From Symsagittifera roscoffensis (taxonomy: Eukaryota > Xenacoelomorpha > Acoela > Convolutidae): a stretch of 64,000 nt of DNA. This document shows, piece by piece, positions 18,601 through 28,245 of the stretch. Both the position numbers and the translations under genes were made by a program. The notes below the pieces were generated by a model, which was not told the DNA's origin, did not search any database, and was given only the letters and a program-made list of their open reading frames with translations. The DNA is taken from contig NC_087065.1 of the NCBI RefSeq assembly GCF_963678635.1, positions 49,307,011-49,371,010 of the forward strand. Direction: 5' to 3'. The first letter of the stretch is position 1. Each line of letters begins with the position of its first letter.

Positions 18601-19491
18601 CATGATCAACAAAGTTGCAGCACCCAATGTCTGCCTTATGTCTCGAAAATCATCCTGATTCCTATCTAGAACGTCCTTGATGGCTTCGAGCTGTTCGTCT
18701 GTTACCTTCCCCCTTAAATGTTCAATTTCTGGTAATACTGGTTTATCCTTTTCCAATTCCTCTGGAAAATTTGAACAGCTCGACAGTCCTTTGTCTGTCT
18801 CTGATTTAAGTGACTTCACAAGACCTGATGAACATGTTATTTTCTTCAATCGTCTCAAGATACAAACTTTATCCCTGTGATTTGAGCAATCAAGAACTTC
18901 TTTTTCTTTCTCATTTTCAGTCATTTCGTATGTAGTTTTCACTGGCAGCTTCCTCATCTTCTAGATTGTGATTGATATATCATGAGTGTTCAACAAGACA
19001 CTGACGTAGAGGCCACCCTTGGTTATCGAGGAGCATCTTTCTAAAATTGCAGTCTATCGACTATTTGGATTCGGTACCTTACATACTTGTTTATTTTCGC
19101 TTAGTTCATTATAGTTTTTCATCCGTAAACTCACTATTGACGCCTCATTCACTTTCAGCCTTACCCTCCTACTCAAGAAAATTGGAGCCGTATTTTCTTT
19201 CGCCATTATCAAATTTACCGGTTTAATTACGTACTTCCTTTCCGGGTTTCGAATCCTGAACATCGCATTGTTAAGATCAATTGTTCCGTCGCAATTCCTG
19301 ATGAAATGTCTGCCTAAAATGAATTGGCCAGACTCATCTAGATTCTCCACCACCAGAAAGCTCATCCACAGATTGCGTTCTCCCAGGTTTAGGGCTATTA
19401 TTGGTGTCCTACCTATAACCCGAAGCGCCCCCTTGCTTGCTGCTGAGAGTCGTATTCTTGAGTCAATCAGGTCATCTTTGTCGAATCTCAT
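18595..19491 (-). pseudogene. Protease-RT connector, element M
   Basis: 19491-19054 has ESGQFILGRHFIRNCDGTID, LNNAMFRIRNPERKYVIKPV and a VPNPNS end: the C-terminal part of the retropepsin region and connector. 18957-18595 has SETDKGLSSCSNFPEELEKD, VLPEIEHLRGKVTDEQLEAI and KDVLDRNQDDFRD, the segment directly preceding gypsy RTs. The plus-strand counterpart is at 33960-34720 with the same phrases. Frame breaks near 19040. Confidence 0.7.
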
Positions 19492-20126
19492 TCAATTGGT
19501 ATTACACTCAAGACGGCTCCCGTGACCAGCAACCCACGCAGTTGTGTCTTCTTTCCATTTCTGTCCAATACGTATGCAGACACGGCACCCTCCTCCAGCA
19601 TAGCACAGTGCCCAATGGATCTCACTTTTAGTTCCTCTTTACCAACATAGAATTGCCCGGCAAGATCCTCGTCACATATTATCATCGTTTTTGTGTAGAT
19701 GTTTATAGCATCTATATTCAACATGACCTCATGTGGTCCGTTGGCTTCCGTGTATCTGCTGTCTATGCGAACTGATTTGCTACCACCTCTCGCGAGTAAT
19801 GCCTTTAAAGCTCTAGAACGAGTTTGCGGGCTTATTGCACTCAAATAGTCCGCGTATACATCTATTTGCATCACTGTCTGATCACTTGGTTCACTCAGGT
19901 TTCTTGTTAGTTTGTGGCCATCCACTGTGATGATTGACATGATTCTTGCCCCAATTTTCGTGTTGCCAAATGGTTTTCCAGTTACTATTTTCAAGGTGTT
20001 GTAGGTGCCCTTGCCCATCGAGTTCTCTCCGGTCTCTGGTTCTGATCTTTTCATACAGATCGTCTCAATTAATCTCTGTTTTTCTATCTCCTGTTTAAGC
20101 CGTTGTTCGATTTCTTTCGTCGCCAA
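19488..20126 (-). pseudogene. Aspartic protease region, element M
   Basis: A 212-codon ORF. The N-terminal part is a linker (basic KEIEQRLKQEIEKQRLIETI), then VTGKPFGNTKIGARIMSI and LTRNLSEPSDQTVMQIDVYA. The C-terminal part has LDRNGKKTQLRGLLVTGAVL followed by SVIP. The last part aligns with the retropepsin active-site strand, but the catalytic Asp expected before T-G-A is missing, so this protease copy is inactive. It would process the Gag-Pol polyprotein. Confidence 0.7.
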
Positions 20127-20177
20127 GTCTTGTTTTATTTTGTTGATCGCCTCTGCAGCTGCCCTCTCGTAGTTTAT

Positions 20178-20718
20178 CTATAGAGAGTTTCTTTTCTCGG
20201 CCCTCGTGGCATCTTTGTCTTGTGTCACGGCCTTTACTGTCTTTGTTGACAAATCACCACTCGTTGCTTCTTTATTGTTCAAATCGTTTTCAGTGTGTCT
20301 GTTTCTAGTATTCTGCACTCCGGCCAGCGCTAGATTGTGTTTCGGGTGATTCTGATTCGTCATTGTCTCCCAAAACAAAGGACAGTCCATTCTGAAATGG
20401 CCTTCTTGATTGCAGAAAAAACACCTCGCGCCTATCTTGATGATCAAGCCACTGTAAAACTCATGTTCCTCCGTTTGAATCATGTCTTCTTCTTGATGCG
20501 TATCCCAAACTCTTCATGCCCTGCTTGTACGTCGTGAAATCCGCCACATGATGGTCCGCCGATCCACAGTTTGCGCAAGACCTACGTTTGTCAATGTCGT
20601 CTCTAGGCTTGTACCATGACGACCTTTGTGGCTGGTTCCCCCCTTGCATGTTCCTGCCTTCTGAGTATGAGTACTTCTTTGGTTTCATTAACATGTACTC
20701 TCTTGACTTTTGTCTCAT
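20178..20718 (-). pseudogene. Nucleocapsid zinc-knuckle region, element M
   Basis: Two open stretches. 20718-20461 holds SREYMLMKPKKYSYSEGRN, SSWYKPRDDIDKRRSC and ANCGSADHHVADFTTY, a degenerate first knuckle whose final Cys is Phe. 20483-20178 holds ARCFFCNQEGHFRMDCPLF, a perfect C-x2-C-x4-H-x4-C CCHC knuckle. These bind genomic RNA in the particle. The plus-strand counterpart (about 33860-33960) keeps WYKPRDD but has lost the cysteines. Confidence 0.85.
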
Positions 20719-21340
20719 CTCCTCTGGGGTCGGTGCATTATGCTTCGATATTGAATATTACGCTACCAGCATTGTTCTCAAGTCGTCACTTCTCAATCCG
20801 TCAATAAACTTTGAAGCGATGCTAAAGTTTCTTCTATTCGTCGACTCTTCCGGATCGCTTCTTCTTCTCAATCTCTCAAGATCATCCAGGAATTTATCGA
20901 TTGACTCGTATTCGCTTTGTCTTCTTTTTCAACTCTCATCATCGCTTGATGACCCTTCATCCCTGACCCGAATTGGTTCTAGAGTATCTCGAAAATTTTG
21001 TCCGCTGTATCACGCTCCTCCTCCTTCTTTGCTACCACGCATTTTAGTGCGGTGCCTTCTAAATTGCTTAGTATTGCCGTGCAAGCCTGCCTTTCATCGT
21101 TCAAGTTGTCTTGTTCTAGATGTAGTCTCATTACGTCAACCAATGTGTCAATGCATCCATCTGAATGGTCCTTGAATTCCTTAGGTTTTTTGAAGGTTTT
21201 CCGGGATTTGCCACTGCCTCTGTCACTTGAGTCTGTGTGTCTGTGTTCCTTGTTGCGAATGCTTCAAGCGTCCTGTTCATCATTTCCCAGGTATTGGCCC
21301 ACGTCTTGGCATCCGGTTGTGTACCCGTGTGGGACACTCA
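20719..21340 (-). pseudogene. Gag capsid region, element M
   Basis: The minus-strand frame from about 21170 to 20780 reads HSDGCIDTLVDVMRLHLEQ, LSNLEGTALKCVVAKKEEE, RDTADKIFEIL, stop, NQFGSGMKGHQAMMRV, then ESIDKFLDDLERLRRRSDPE and NFSIASKFIDGLRSDDLRTM. This is a gypsy-type retrotransposon capsid. The plus-strand element has the same order (SDGCIDTWIEVMKL, SNLEGAALDCV, FGSGVQGHQAVMRF, FLDALVMLGKRS) at 33320-33720. Broken by at least one stop and several frameshifts. Confidence 0.8.
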
Positions 21341-22443
21341 CTCTTCTGTCGTCCATGTCGAGTTTGAGGCTCCCACCTTCATGGCGGTCCTTATCCCTCC
21401 TGATGCCATGGTATTATCAATCCGTGCTAACGGTGTAGATTCTCGTTTCTTTCGTTGTGGCTCCACGAAGTCAACTCTAGTTCTGGATGGCTTTTCCACA
21501 CTTAATTTATGTTGGGCAATTGAGTTTCTCACGAGAGCATCCAGTTTATACTGTATGGCACAAGAACTTTTAGCTTGATCCTTGCCCATTGATCCATTCT
21601 CGTCTCTAGACTCCCCATTTTCTCATTCAAGGTATCATACCGTTTCTTCATTTCTTCCATATCCTTCTTGATATGTTTCTCTCGCATTTGTCGGCAGCCT
21701 CTACCTTGTCCCACATCTTTTGTACTTTCTCTTCCGTGGCACTTGCCAGGACAAAATAGTTGTCTAGGTACTCATTCTTTTTGTGTCGTACTTCACTTTT
21801 TAGCTCTTGGCGGTCTTCCTCGCTGTGTTTAGCTCCTTGTTGATTTGTTCCAACTTTACCATCAAGTCGCCCAGCTCAAGTGAAATTCTTTTTTCTTGAT
21901 TTGTGATTTTCTCCATGTGTGATCTGCTCTTCGTCTTGTTTGAGCTCTGTTGTAATTGCGGAAACTGTTCCGAAGGTTTTGCTTTTCTCGGTCCTTGGTT
22001 TTATTCCGACCATCGCTGCAATCCTCTGTGTGAACGACGTTCTTTTTGTTTGAAAGTCGTCTTTTATCGTTTCCGGCGTGTTGCTTGTTGTTTCCTCTAC
22101 ATTGTCAATCGGTGAGAAATCTATCGTTTTTTTTTGCTTGTTCTTCTGCTTTTGGTAATGGTGTTGATTCCGGTGTTTTCCGTTCCACCTCGTCATTACT
22201 CTGATCTGGTGTCTCAAGATCGACTTCTCTAGCCGGTACAGTTGCTTCTTCCATAGCTTTCTCCTTGTTCTTGTGTTCATTTACGCTTCTTGTATTGACC
22301 ATGTTCACTGAAATGTTCTTTCTCATTACTTTCGGATTTGATAGTGTTGCTTTCCGTTGCGACGAGGTTTGATTTTGCTTTAGTCCTGGTACTCTTTTTT
22401 CTGTTATCGGTACCCTATTTCGCTTCATGATTTTCATATACAA
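21338..22443 (-). pseudogene. Gag N-terminal region, element M
   Basis: Several overlapping minus-strand stretches (22443-22105, 22280-21876, 21714-21529, 21589-21338). The sequence is Lys/Glu/Thr-rich, with a predicted coiled coil around REKHIKKDMEEMKKRYDTLN. The first ATG-led stretch, MYMKIMKRNRVPITEKRVPG, is the most upstream coding segment, so gag probably starts within 22443-22425. No matrix domain recognised. Functionally it would lead into the capsid. Confidence 0.55.
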
Positions 22444-22587
22444 TTTTCCTCATTTACAATTTTAGTATTTACAAGTAATTTTTGTAAATTCCGATTGAGA
22501 AGATATATAAAATTTTTTTTAGTGTATTAAAAGCTAAAATCAGTTGAAGTAGTTTAAATCAGTTTTGAATCTAAATCAATTTCAGTC
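22444..22587. other. AT-rich leader between gag and tandem array
   Basis: About 145 bp without ORF, AT-rich, between the presumed gag start of M and the tandem array. It would be part of the 5' UTR if the array belongs to M. No primer-binding site recognised. Confidence 0.35.
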
Positions 22588-23565
22588 CTTAGGACCCTTC
22601 GCTCAAGTGTTGGGACACTTCGTTACTGTCCCAGGATTTTTCTGAACCCTCCTAGGACCCTTCGATCAAGTGTTGGAATACTTCGTTACTGCCCCAGGAC
22701 TTTTCTGAACCCTCCTAGGACCCTTCGCTCAAGTGTTGGGATCTTCGTACTGTCCCAGGACTTCTCTGAACCCTCCTAGGAGACTTCGCTCGAGTGTTGG
22801 GACACTTCGTACTGTCCCAGGACTTTTTTCTGAACCCTCCTAGAAGAGTTCGCTCAAGTGTTAAGGTACTTCGTTACTGTCCCAGGACTTTTTTGAACCC
22901 TCCTAGGACCCTTCGTTCAAGCGTTGGGACACTTCGTACTGTCCCACGACTTTTCTGGACCCTCCTAGGACCCTTCGCTCAATTGTTGGGACTTTTCGTC
23001 ACTGTCCCAGGACTTTTCTGACCCCTCCTAGGGCCCTTCGCGTAAGTGTTGGGACACTTCGTACTGTCCTAGGACTTTTTTCTGAACCCTCCTAGATGAG
23101 CTCGCTTGAGTGTTGGGACACTTCGTACTGTCCCAGGACTTTTTCTGAACCTTCCTAGGAGACTTCGCTCGAGTGTTGGTCCTTTTCGTACTGTCTCAAG
23201 ACTTTTTCTGAACTCTCCTAGGAGACTTAGCTGGAGTGTTGGTCCACTTCTTACTGTCCCAGGACTTTTCTGAACCCTCCTAGGGCCCATCGCGTAAGTG
23301 TTCGGACACTTCGTACTGTCCCAGGAATTTTTCTGAACTCTCCTAGGAGACTTCGCTCGAGTGTTGGTCCACTTCGTACTGTCCCAGGACTTTTTCGAAC
23401 CCTCCCAGGAGACTTGGTTTGAGTGTTGGGACAGTCGGATCTCTTGTTCTTTAGTGTTGGGACAGTCGGATATCTTGCTCCTTAGTGTTGGGACACCTAG
23501 ATCACTATCCTAGTACTGAGTGTTGAGACACTTAGATCACTATCCCAAGACCGCCGACTAGACTT
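22588..23565. repeat. Tandem array of about 62-bp hairpin units
   Basis: About 13-14 units of 60-64 bp from 22588 to about 23420, with consensus elements TCCTAGGA, GACTTCGCTC, GTGTTGGGACAC, TTCGTACTGTCCCAGGAC and TTTTCTGAACCC. Most units contain the inverted repeat TGGGACA/TGTCCCA around an 8-9 nt centre (cttcgtac), able to form a short hairpin, and a TCCTAGGA palindrome at the unit joint. From 23420 to 23565 shorter degenerate units (about 36-40 bp) keep TGTTGGGACA. Copies differ by point changes and two alternating sub-types (acccttcg / agacttcg). Confidence 0.9.
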
Positions 23566-24457
23566 TTGCACTTCTTCCAACCTCGTAGCTCAAGTGTTTC
23601 TTCTTCTGATGAATTCCCTTGTACCTTGTGTCGAGTATTGGAATTTCCGATCCACTACCCCAGTACCACCTCTAGAGCTCTAGTATTAAAAAGTCCCCAA
23701 AACCCAATCTTTTTAATCAAAACTTTACCTGCTAACCACCCTGAAATTACCTTTTATTAATCAATCCGATACAAGTCGAAACACGACTTGTTAGCAAGTG
23801 CCGTATAATCTCCGATTCGTTACAAGCCAATTGAATTTGTTCCGAAAATGTAAAAATTTAACTTGAAAAATGAAAAAATTTAAAAATGTGATGACTTCAC
23901 CCAAATTTCAAAGGCGACTAATGTGGTTTTTCTTATAAAAATGTCTGGTACCTGATTTTCACGCGTTTTTTCTCTCCTCTACTAACGGTCTTATTGTATT
24001 ATCGATTCTATAGTTATTATAATGCGTCCCCCCTTTTTACAATTTTCAACCAATGACGTCTATCTTAACCAGCCCCCCTTCTAACTTACCCTCTATCTAG
24101 CCCCCTACTTAAGTCGAAAATTACCCTAAGTGCAATGGGTGCTAAACCTCTCGAGAGAAAACCGTAGAACTTGTTTCCAAGCTCTGCTTAAGTAAAAACG
24201 TTTCCTCAAAACGGTGGGTATTCGCTTATTCAATTTTACACTTACATCCTAAATTGTAAAATGGATTTTAACGATACCCGTTTGACCAAACAGAACCTCT
24301 GTAAACTTTCTTCTGATTGCTCTGTTCTGCTTTGATCACACTGCTGGCTGATCGCCTGCCGGTTGGTCACACTTTCCCCCTGCGCTGGTTACCTGTTCCA
24401 GTCAAGTCTTCCAGTGGTCAAGCCTCCTATGTCCACTTTCCCACTTCGCTGGGCAAC
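23566..24457. other. Intergenic, no gene seen
   Basis: AT-rich with scattered C-runs (gcgtcccccc, accagccccccttc, tagccccctac). ORFs are short and lack coding character. If M is a full LTR element its 5' LTR or primer-binding site should be between here and 25.8 kb. None was recognised. Confidence 0.45.
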
Positions 24458-27400
24458 TCTTCCGGCCAAGTCTCCCAGTGGTCCGCTGATATCACAAAGC
24501 TTTCTGAAAACCTTGCAACGCCCCACACTTGGGTACCTGTGAAACGTTGCTGATTTGATCGAGACGATCGGTCTTATTGGAAAACAGTTTGGGTATACTA
24601 TTTTAATTATTATAAAGGTTTGATTCACCTAATTTGGAAGCCAAAGCCACTGTGTTCTTTATGTTTTATAGTTTTTTAGTCCTATTTCTAATCTTTTTTG
24701 GTTTTTTGTTTCGCTTTTTCTCTTTCACTCGTTTTTTTCCACCTAGTGACCCCTCTTACTCGGTTAGCTAGGCCTCGTTTCGGAAAGCGCACCAGGAAAT
24801 TTGCTCAAGTTTTCTTAAAAAGCTAACGCGGTACAACCAAAAGGTGAATACGTTCCCGTGGATCCGCACCACCGGTACTCTAGAATGGGCATGTAGCCCG
24901 GAGCTGTGTCAAGTGGGTTTGATCCCATAGTCTCGATGTCGTAAAAACACCCAGGAGCGCCATAAAAACACTATGTAACAGTCGTCTACTTAAGTCATTT
25001 ATGAGGTTTAAAAAAATTAGGCCCTATAACCATTGGCTCAAGAGTCAGGGTCACTATCCTTGTGTTTTTCTACCTCAAGCGGTCGGAGCCAATTCGCCTT
25101 TAATACACGAATATCGTTAAAAACATGGTCGGAACCATATGTATAGTTTCTTTTTATTAGACAGTGGACCTTTGATCCGTTTCAGATGGATCAACCTAAA
25201 AACTCTCCCTAACTCAACATAACAATATAAAACACGCTCAAGAAAACTAAATCAGGTACTGACGTACCGACACGACCTCTAAAATTGAGTAATTAAACTA
25301 TAAAGCAACTCTAGAATCGATGGGTAATTAAGTTTAATTCGAGAAGTTTGCAATGAATTAGTTTTAGCTCAAGAAATAAGTTCTGGGTCTGGACCATTGG
25401 GGGACTTCGGTTGTCCAACTTTCCACCAAAGGTTCACTCTGGTCCACTTGAATTTCACTCTCCTTTCACTCGCGATTATTTTTTGTCTCCTGCAACGAAT
25501 AAAACAGCTCTACTCTCGTTCGAATTATGTATCGGAAATTGCGAATAGCATTTTCCCGCTGCTTTTTTGACTACTTTTCCGCGATTGTAATTCGAATCTT
25601 CTGATCTTATTTTTCTCATAATTTCAGTTGTCGCAAAAAACTTGAGCATGACAGGCTCGATTCGAAATTTTCAAAAAAAAATTTTTTCTCCCTAAAACTC
25701 CAGATCATACGTTCAACTCAAGGTCAAACTTCCAATAATGATCGACTGGAACAGTTTAAAAAACCGCGGATGCTCCATATAAGGCCCTTAACCAAGAGCC
25801 GAAATTGAATTTTGGAAAGCGGAAGCCTTCCGAATTCCCCGATTTAGCTTTTTAAAATAGTTAAAACCGAAAATTCTTGTACCACGGTTTCCTGAGCAGT
25901 ATATGACCAAAAATTTTAAAATGTTCATAAAAAAATACAAAAAACCGAACAAAAAGTAGTATAGTATCGAAGAAAAACAAAAAAATAAAAAGAAAATAAC
26001 CGAAAACACCAAATACACAATCAGTAGAAATCACCCACCAGACGAGATCTGATCCAATCCTCCCGTTTGTTGTTGTTAGATATATTGTTGATCAAGGCAT
26101 TTATATCAAACCGGATTGTAACGGTCAAAACTGTGACTTTTTTTGGAGCCTTCACAGTAGGTTTGTTTGAGTATTTATGCTTGTTAATACTAATTTCCGC
26201 CCAATACCGTAGGGTCAAGTGACTAGAGTGGAAGACTGATCCGGCAAAGAGTGCAAGGAGCAGCAGGAAGGGCAAGGAGCAGCATAAAGGAACAATCGGA
26301 TTTTGGGTATCGTCAACATTATTTGCATCCCTTTTGGTACTGAAAATACGATATCAATGGGGGGGGGGGCTCGACAGTGACTGTTTTGTAGTCATCCTCC
26401 ACCAAGATGCAAATTTCCGAGTTAAGCACCTTTATTCGGATACTGAACGGACCCGGAGGGGTAAAAAACTATTTAACTGCTACCTATTTTGCCCGTTTTA
26501 TTTTTTTTTATTCCGTTTGGCAATCAAATAGACCATAAGTAGACCGGTTTTTAGCGTGAAAATAGTGAAATTTTGACCCCCCACAATTAGCTATTTTTGA
26601 GATATTCATATTTTTTTAAACGGATAAAAGCGCTAAATTGGTGAGTTACATCAACCATAAGTTAGCTAAAATAACTAGAGAAACCAGTTGATTTTGATTC
26701 GGACGTAGTCGGAACCAATTGGGTATCAGAATCCAATTTCTCGTGATTTTTGGAAAACGAAACGCCGCAGAATAAGAATATTTTTTGAAAATTTTGAGTT
26801 AGCGTGACAAAAATTTGGCTGTGCGGACAACATACACTTGTCAATTGACAAATCTTAGAACGCGTTTGCCAACAACTTCTAGGCCCCAGTGAAATTGAAT
26901 TTAATGACTTTGACTTCAATTCATCAATCCGGAGGAGTCCAAGTACCATTGTTTTTGGCAAACTTTTCGGCCTAAACATTTTCGATCGGTTTTTAGTATT
27001 GAATTAGAAAATTATAGGCCTTCTGAGCTCGAATCAATAGGATTTTAGGTCAATAGGACAAGAACTGCAGAAGAAGTTAGGAGGAAACTGTACGTTTAAA
27101 AATTTTCTGAATTTTCACAAAAGACATTTCGCTTAAAAACTCGGGAAAAACCGGATTGATTCAGTTTTTCTTGGTACCGTTAGATCAGAAATTTAGTAGG
27201 TTTAAACGCGATCTAAGCTTTTCTAAAGAAATTGAGCATAATAACTTTTTTATATTGTTTTTAGCAAAAACACCGGTTTTGGAGGTAGACCCTTCACGAT
27301 TGGTTAATTTTTTGTGAAAAGTCCTTATATCTCTACCAAACGGTAGCAACGATTAAATAAGGCTCTTTGAAATGTTCTAGACAATAAAGAAGGGTTAGGA

Positions 27401-28240
27401 AACCTTGCAATTTGTAAGCAAGTCGGAAATAGGTTAGTAGACCGCTCCCAGTTAAGAGAAATTGATAAATAAGCAGCTTAGCTTCAAGTCGGAAAGGGTC
27501 CGAAGTTAGAAAGAACGCTTCCTAGTTAGCTGATTTTGCATTTGCATAATGCGCTCTGACACCGTATCCGGAATGTTGTCGTATTAGATTATTAGAAAAT
27601 TCTCAGAGGGTCACAATTTTGCCGGCTCGGAAGGTCCCATCAGGACGGCTCCCGTTTTTGCCAATCCGGAACGGTCAAATTTTTGCAACTTTTTGGTCAA
27701 ATTTGAATAGGTACCGTTTTTGCCAATTCAGTGGGGCCCTAATCCGGAGAGTGTTTTTGTTTTTTACCAATTTGGAAGGGTCCTGGAACGCCGATCCGAA
27801 GGGGTCTTAATTTTTTCTTACGTACGGAAACGAAAGCAAGACATTTAGTGGACAGAATAAGGATATTTGGGCAAACAGGCAGACCAAACAAGACAAGAAA
27901 CCTGTGACTGCACTGGTAACATGCCTTTAAAACAGAAAAGACCATAAAATAACCAGGACAGGGCTCTGCCCAGAGACTGGCTACTCTAGGTCTAATTGAA
28001 AACAAAATTCGACACTAATATTTCGGATTGTAATCATAAACAAATTTTTCGGAAGAGTGGTTGCATTGAGAGTTGTGGGTCTAGCTTGGGCAATCCGAAG
28101 GCAGATAGGACACATAAAACTCGGTGAGTGCAATAGACGCCCATATGAGAGAAAAAGACTGCCTCCAAGTATTGTCTGTTAGTGCAGCACTAAACAGGAA
28201 AAGCTCTTTCTTTAGACAAGGGTTCGACTTTTAAATTGCA
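24458..28240. repeat. Tandem unit R1 (about 3.8 kb, non-coding)
   Basis: Begins tcttccggccaagtctcccag and ends ggttcgacttttaaattgca. The neighbouring unit R2 has the same start and end. R1 carries about 600 bp (24790-25390) missing from R2, including a Y-repeat part (25030-25750). Shared landmarks with R2: ccgcggatgctccatataagg, gacccggaggggtaaaaaac, gaccccccacaattagc, aatccggaggagtcc. No intact ORF of recognisable type. Offset to R2 is about 3485-3495 bp in the core. Confidence 0.85.
26021..26460 (-). other. Possible coding remnant in R1 with hydrophobic segment
   Basis: Minus-strand stretch with ...PKGMQIMLTIP and LLLLALFAGSVFHSSHL, followed by a charged part (ISINKHKYSN, KKVTVLTVTIRFD). 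The R2 counterpart (about 29960-29640) has EDDYSTVTVEPPIDIVLSVP and PKGMQIMLTIPNS joined in one frame to LLLVALLAGSVFHSSHLAL. It could be a secreted or membrane protein fragment, or chance. No family recognised. Confidence 0.25.
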
Positions 28241-28245
28241 AGTCA

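Larger units (their letters stand above)
6233..22443 (-). mobile_element. Element M: giant Ty3/gypsy-like retrotransposon with macro-like and SGNH-like cargo
   Basis: Continuous minus-strand series of related coding segments: Gag (22443-20178), protease (20126-19488), RT/RNase H (18957-17056), integrase with GPY/F (16507-15001), linker plus macro-like domain (14911-13855), SGNH-like domain (13320-12638), helix-rich protein (12480-8949) and 3' ORF group (8857-6233). About 16.2 kb of coding region, far longer than a usual gypsy internal region of about 4-6 kb. Pol order PR-RT-RH-IN and the GPY/F module place it in Ty3/gypsy. Every enzyme is broken by stops, frameshifts or lost catalytic residues, so this copy is dead. 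LTRs were not identified by eye. Confidence 0.8.

Noticed and set aside
22794-23021. Proteins encoded by the 62-bp array (plus 75 codons, minus 73 codons)
   Set aside because: Unit length is not a multiple of three on average; the open frames are by chance within the repeat.
22588-23565. CRISPR-like array
   Set aside because: Units are contiguous with no unique spacers; a eukaryotic satellite/minisatellite fits.
28205-28245. tRNA B-box-like ggttcgact in R1/R2
   Set aside because: No A box, cloverleaf or CCA-side stem around it.
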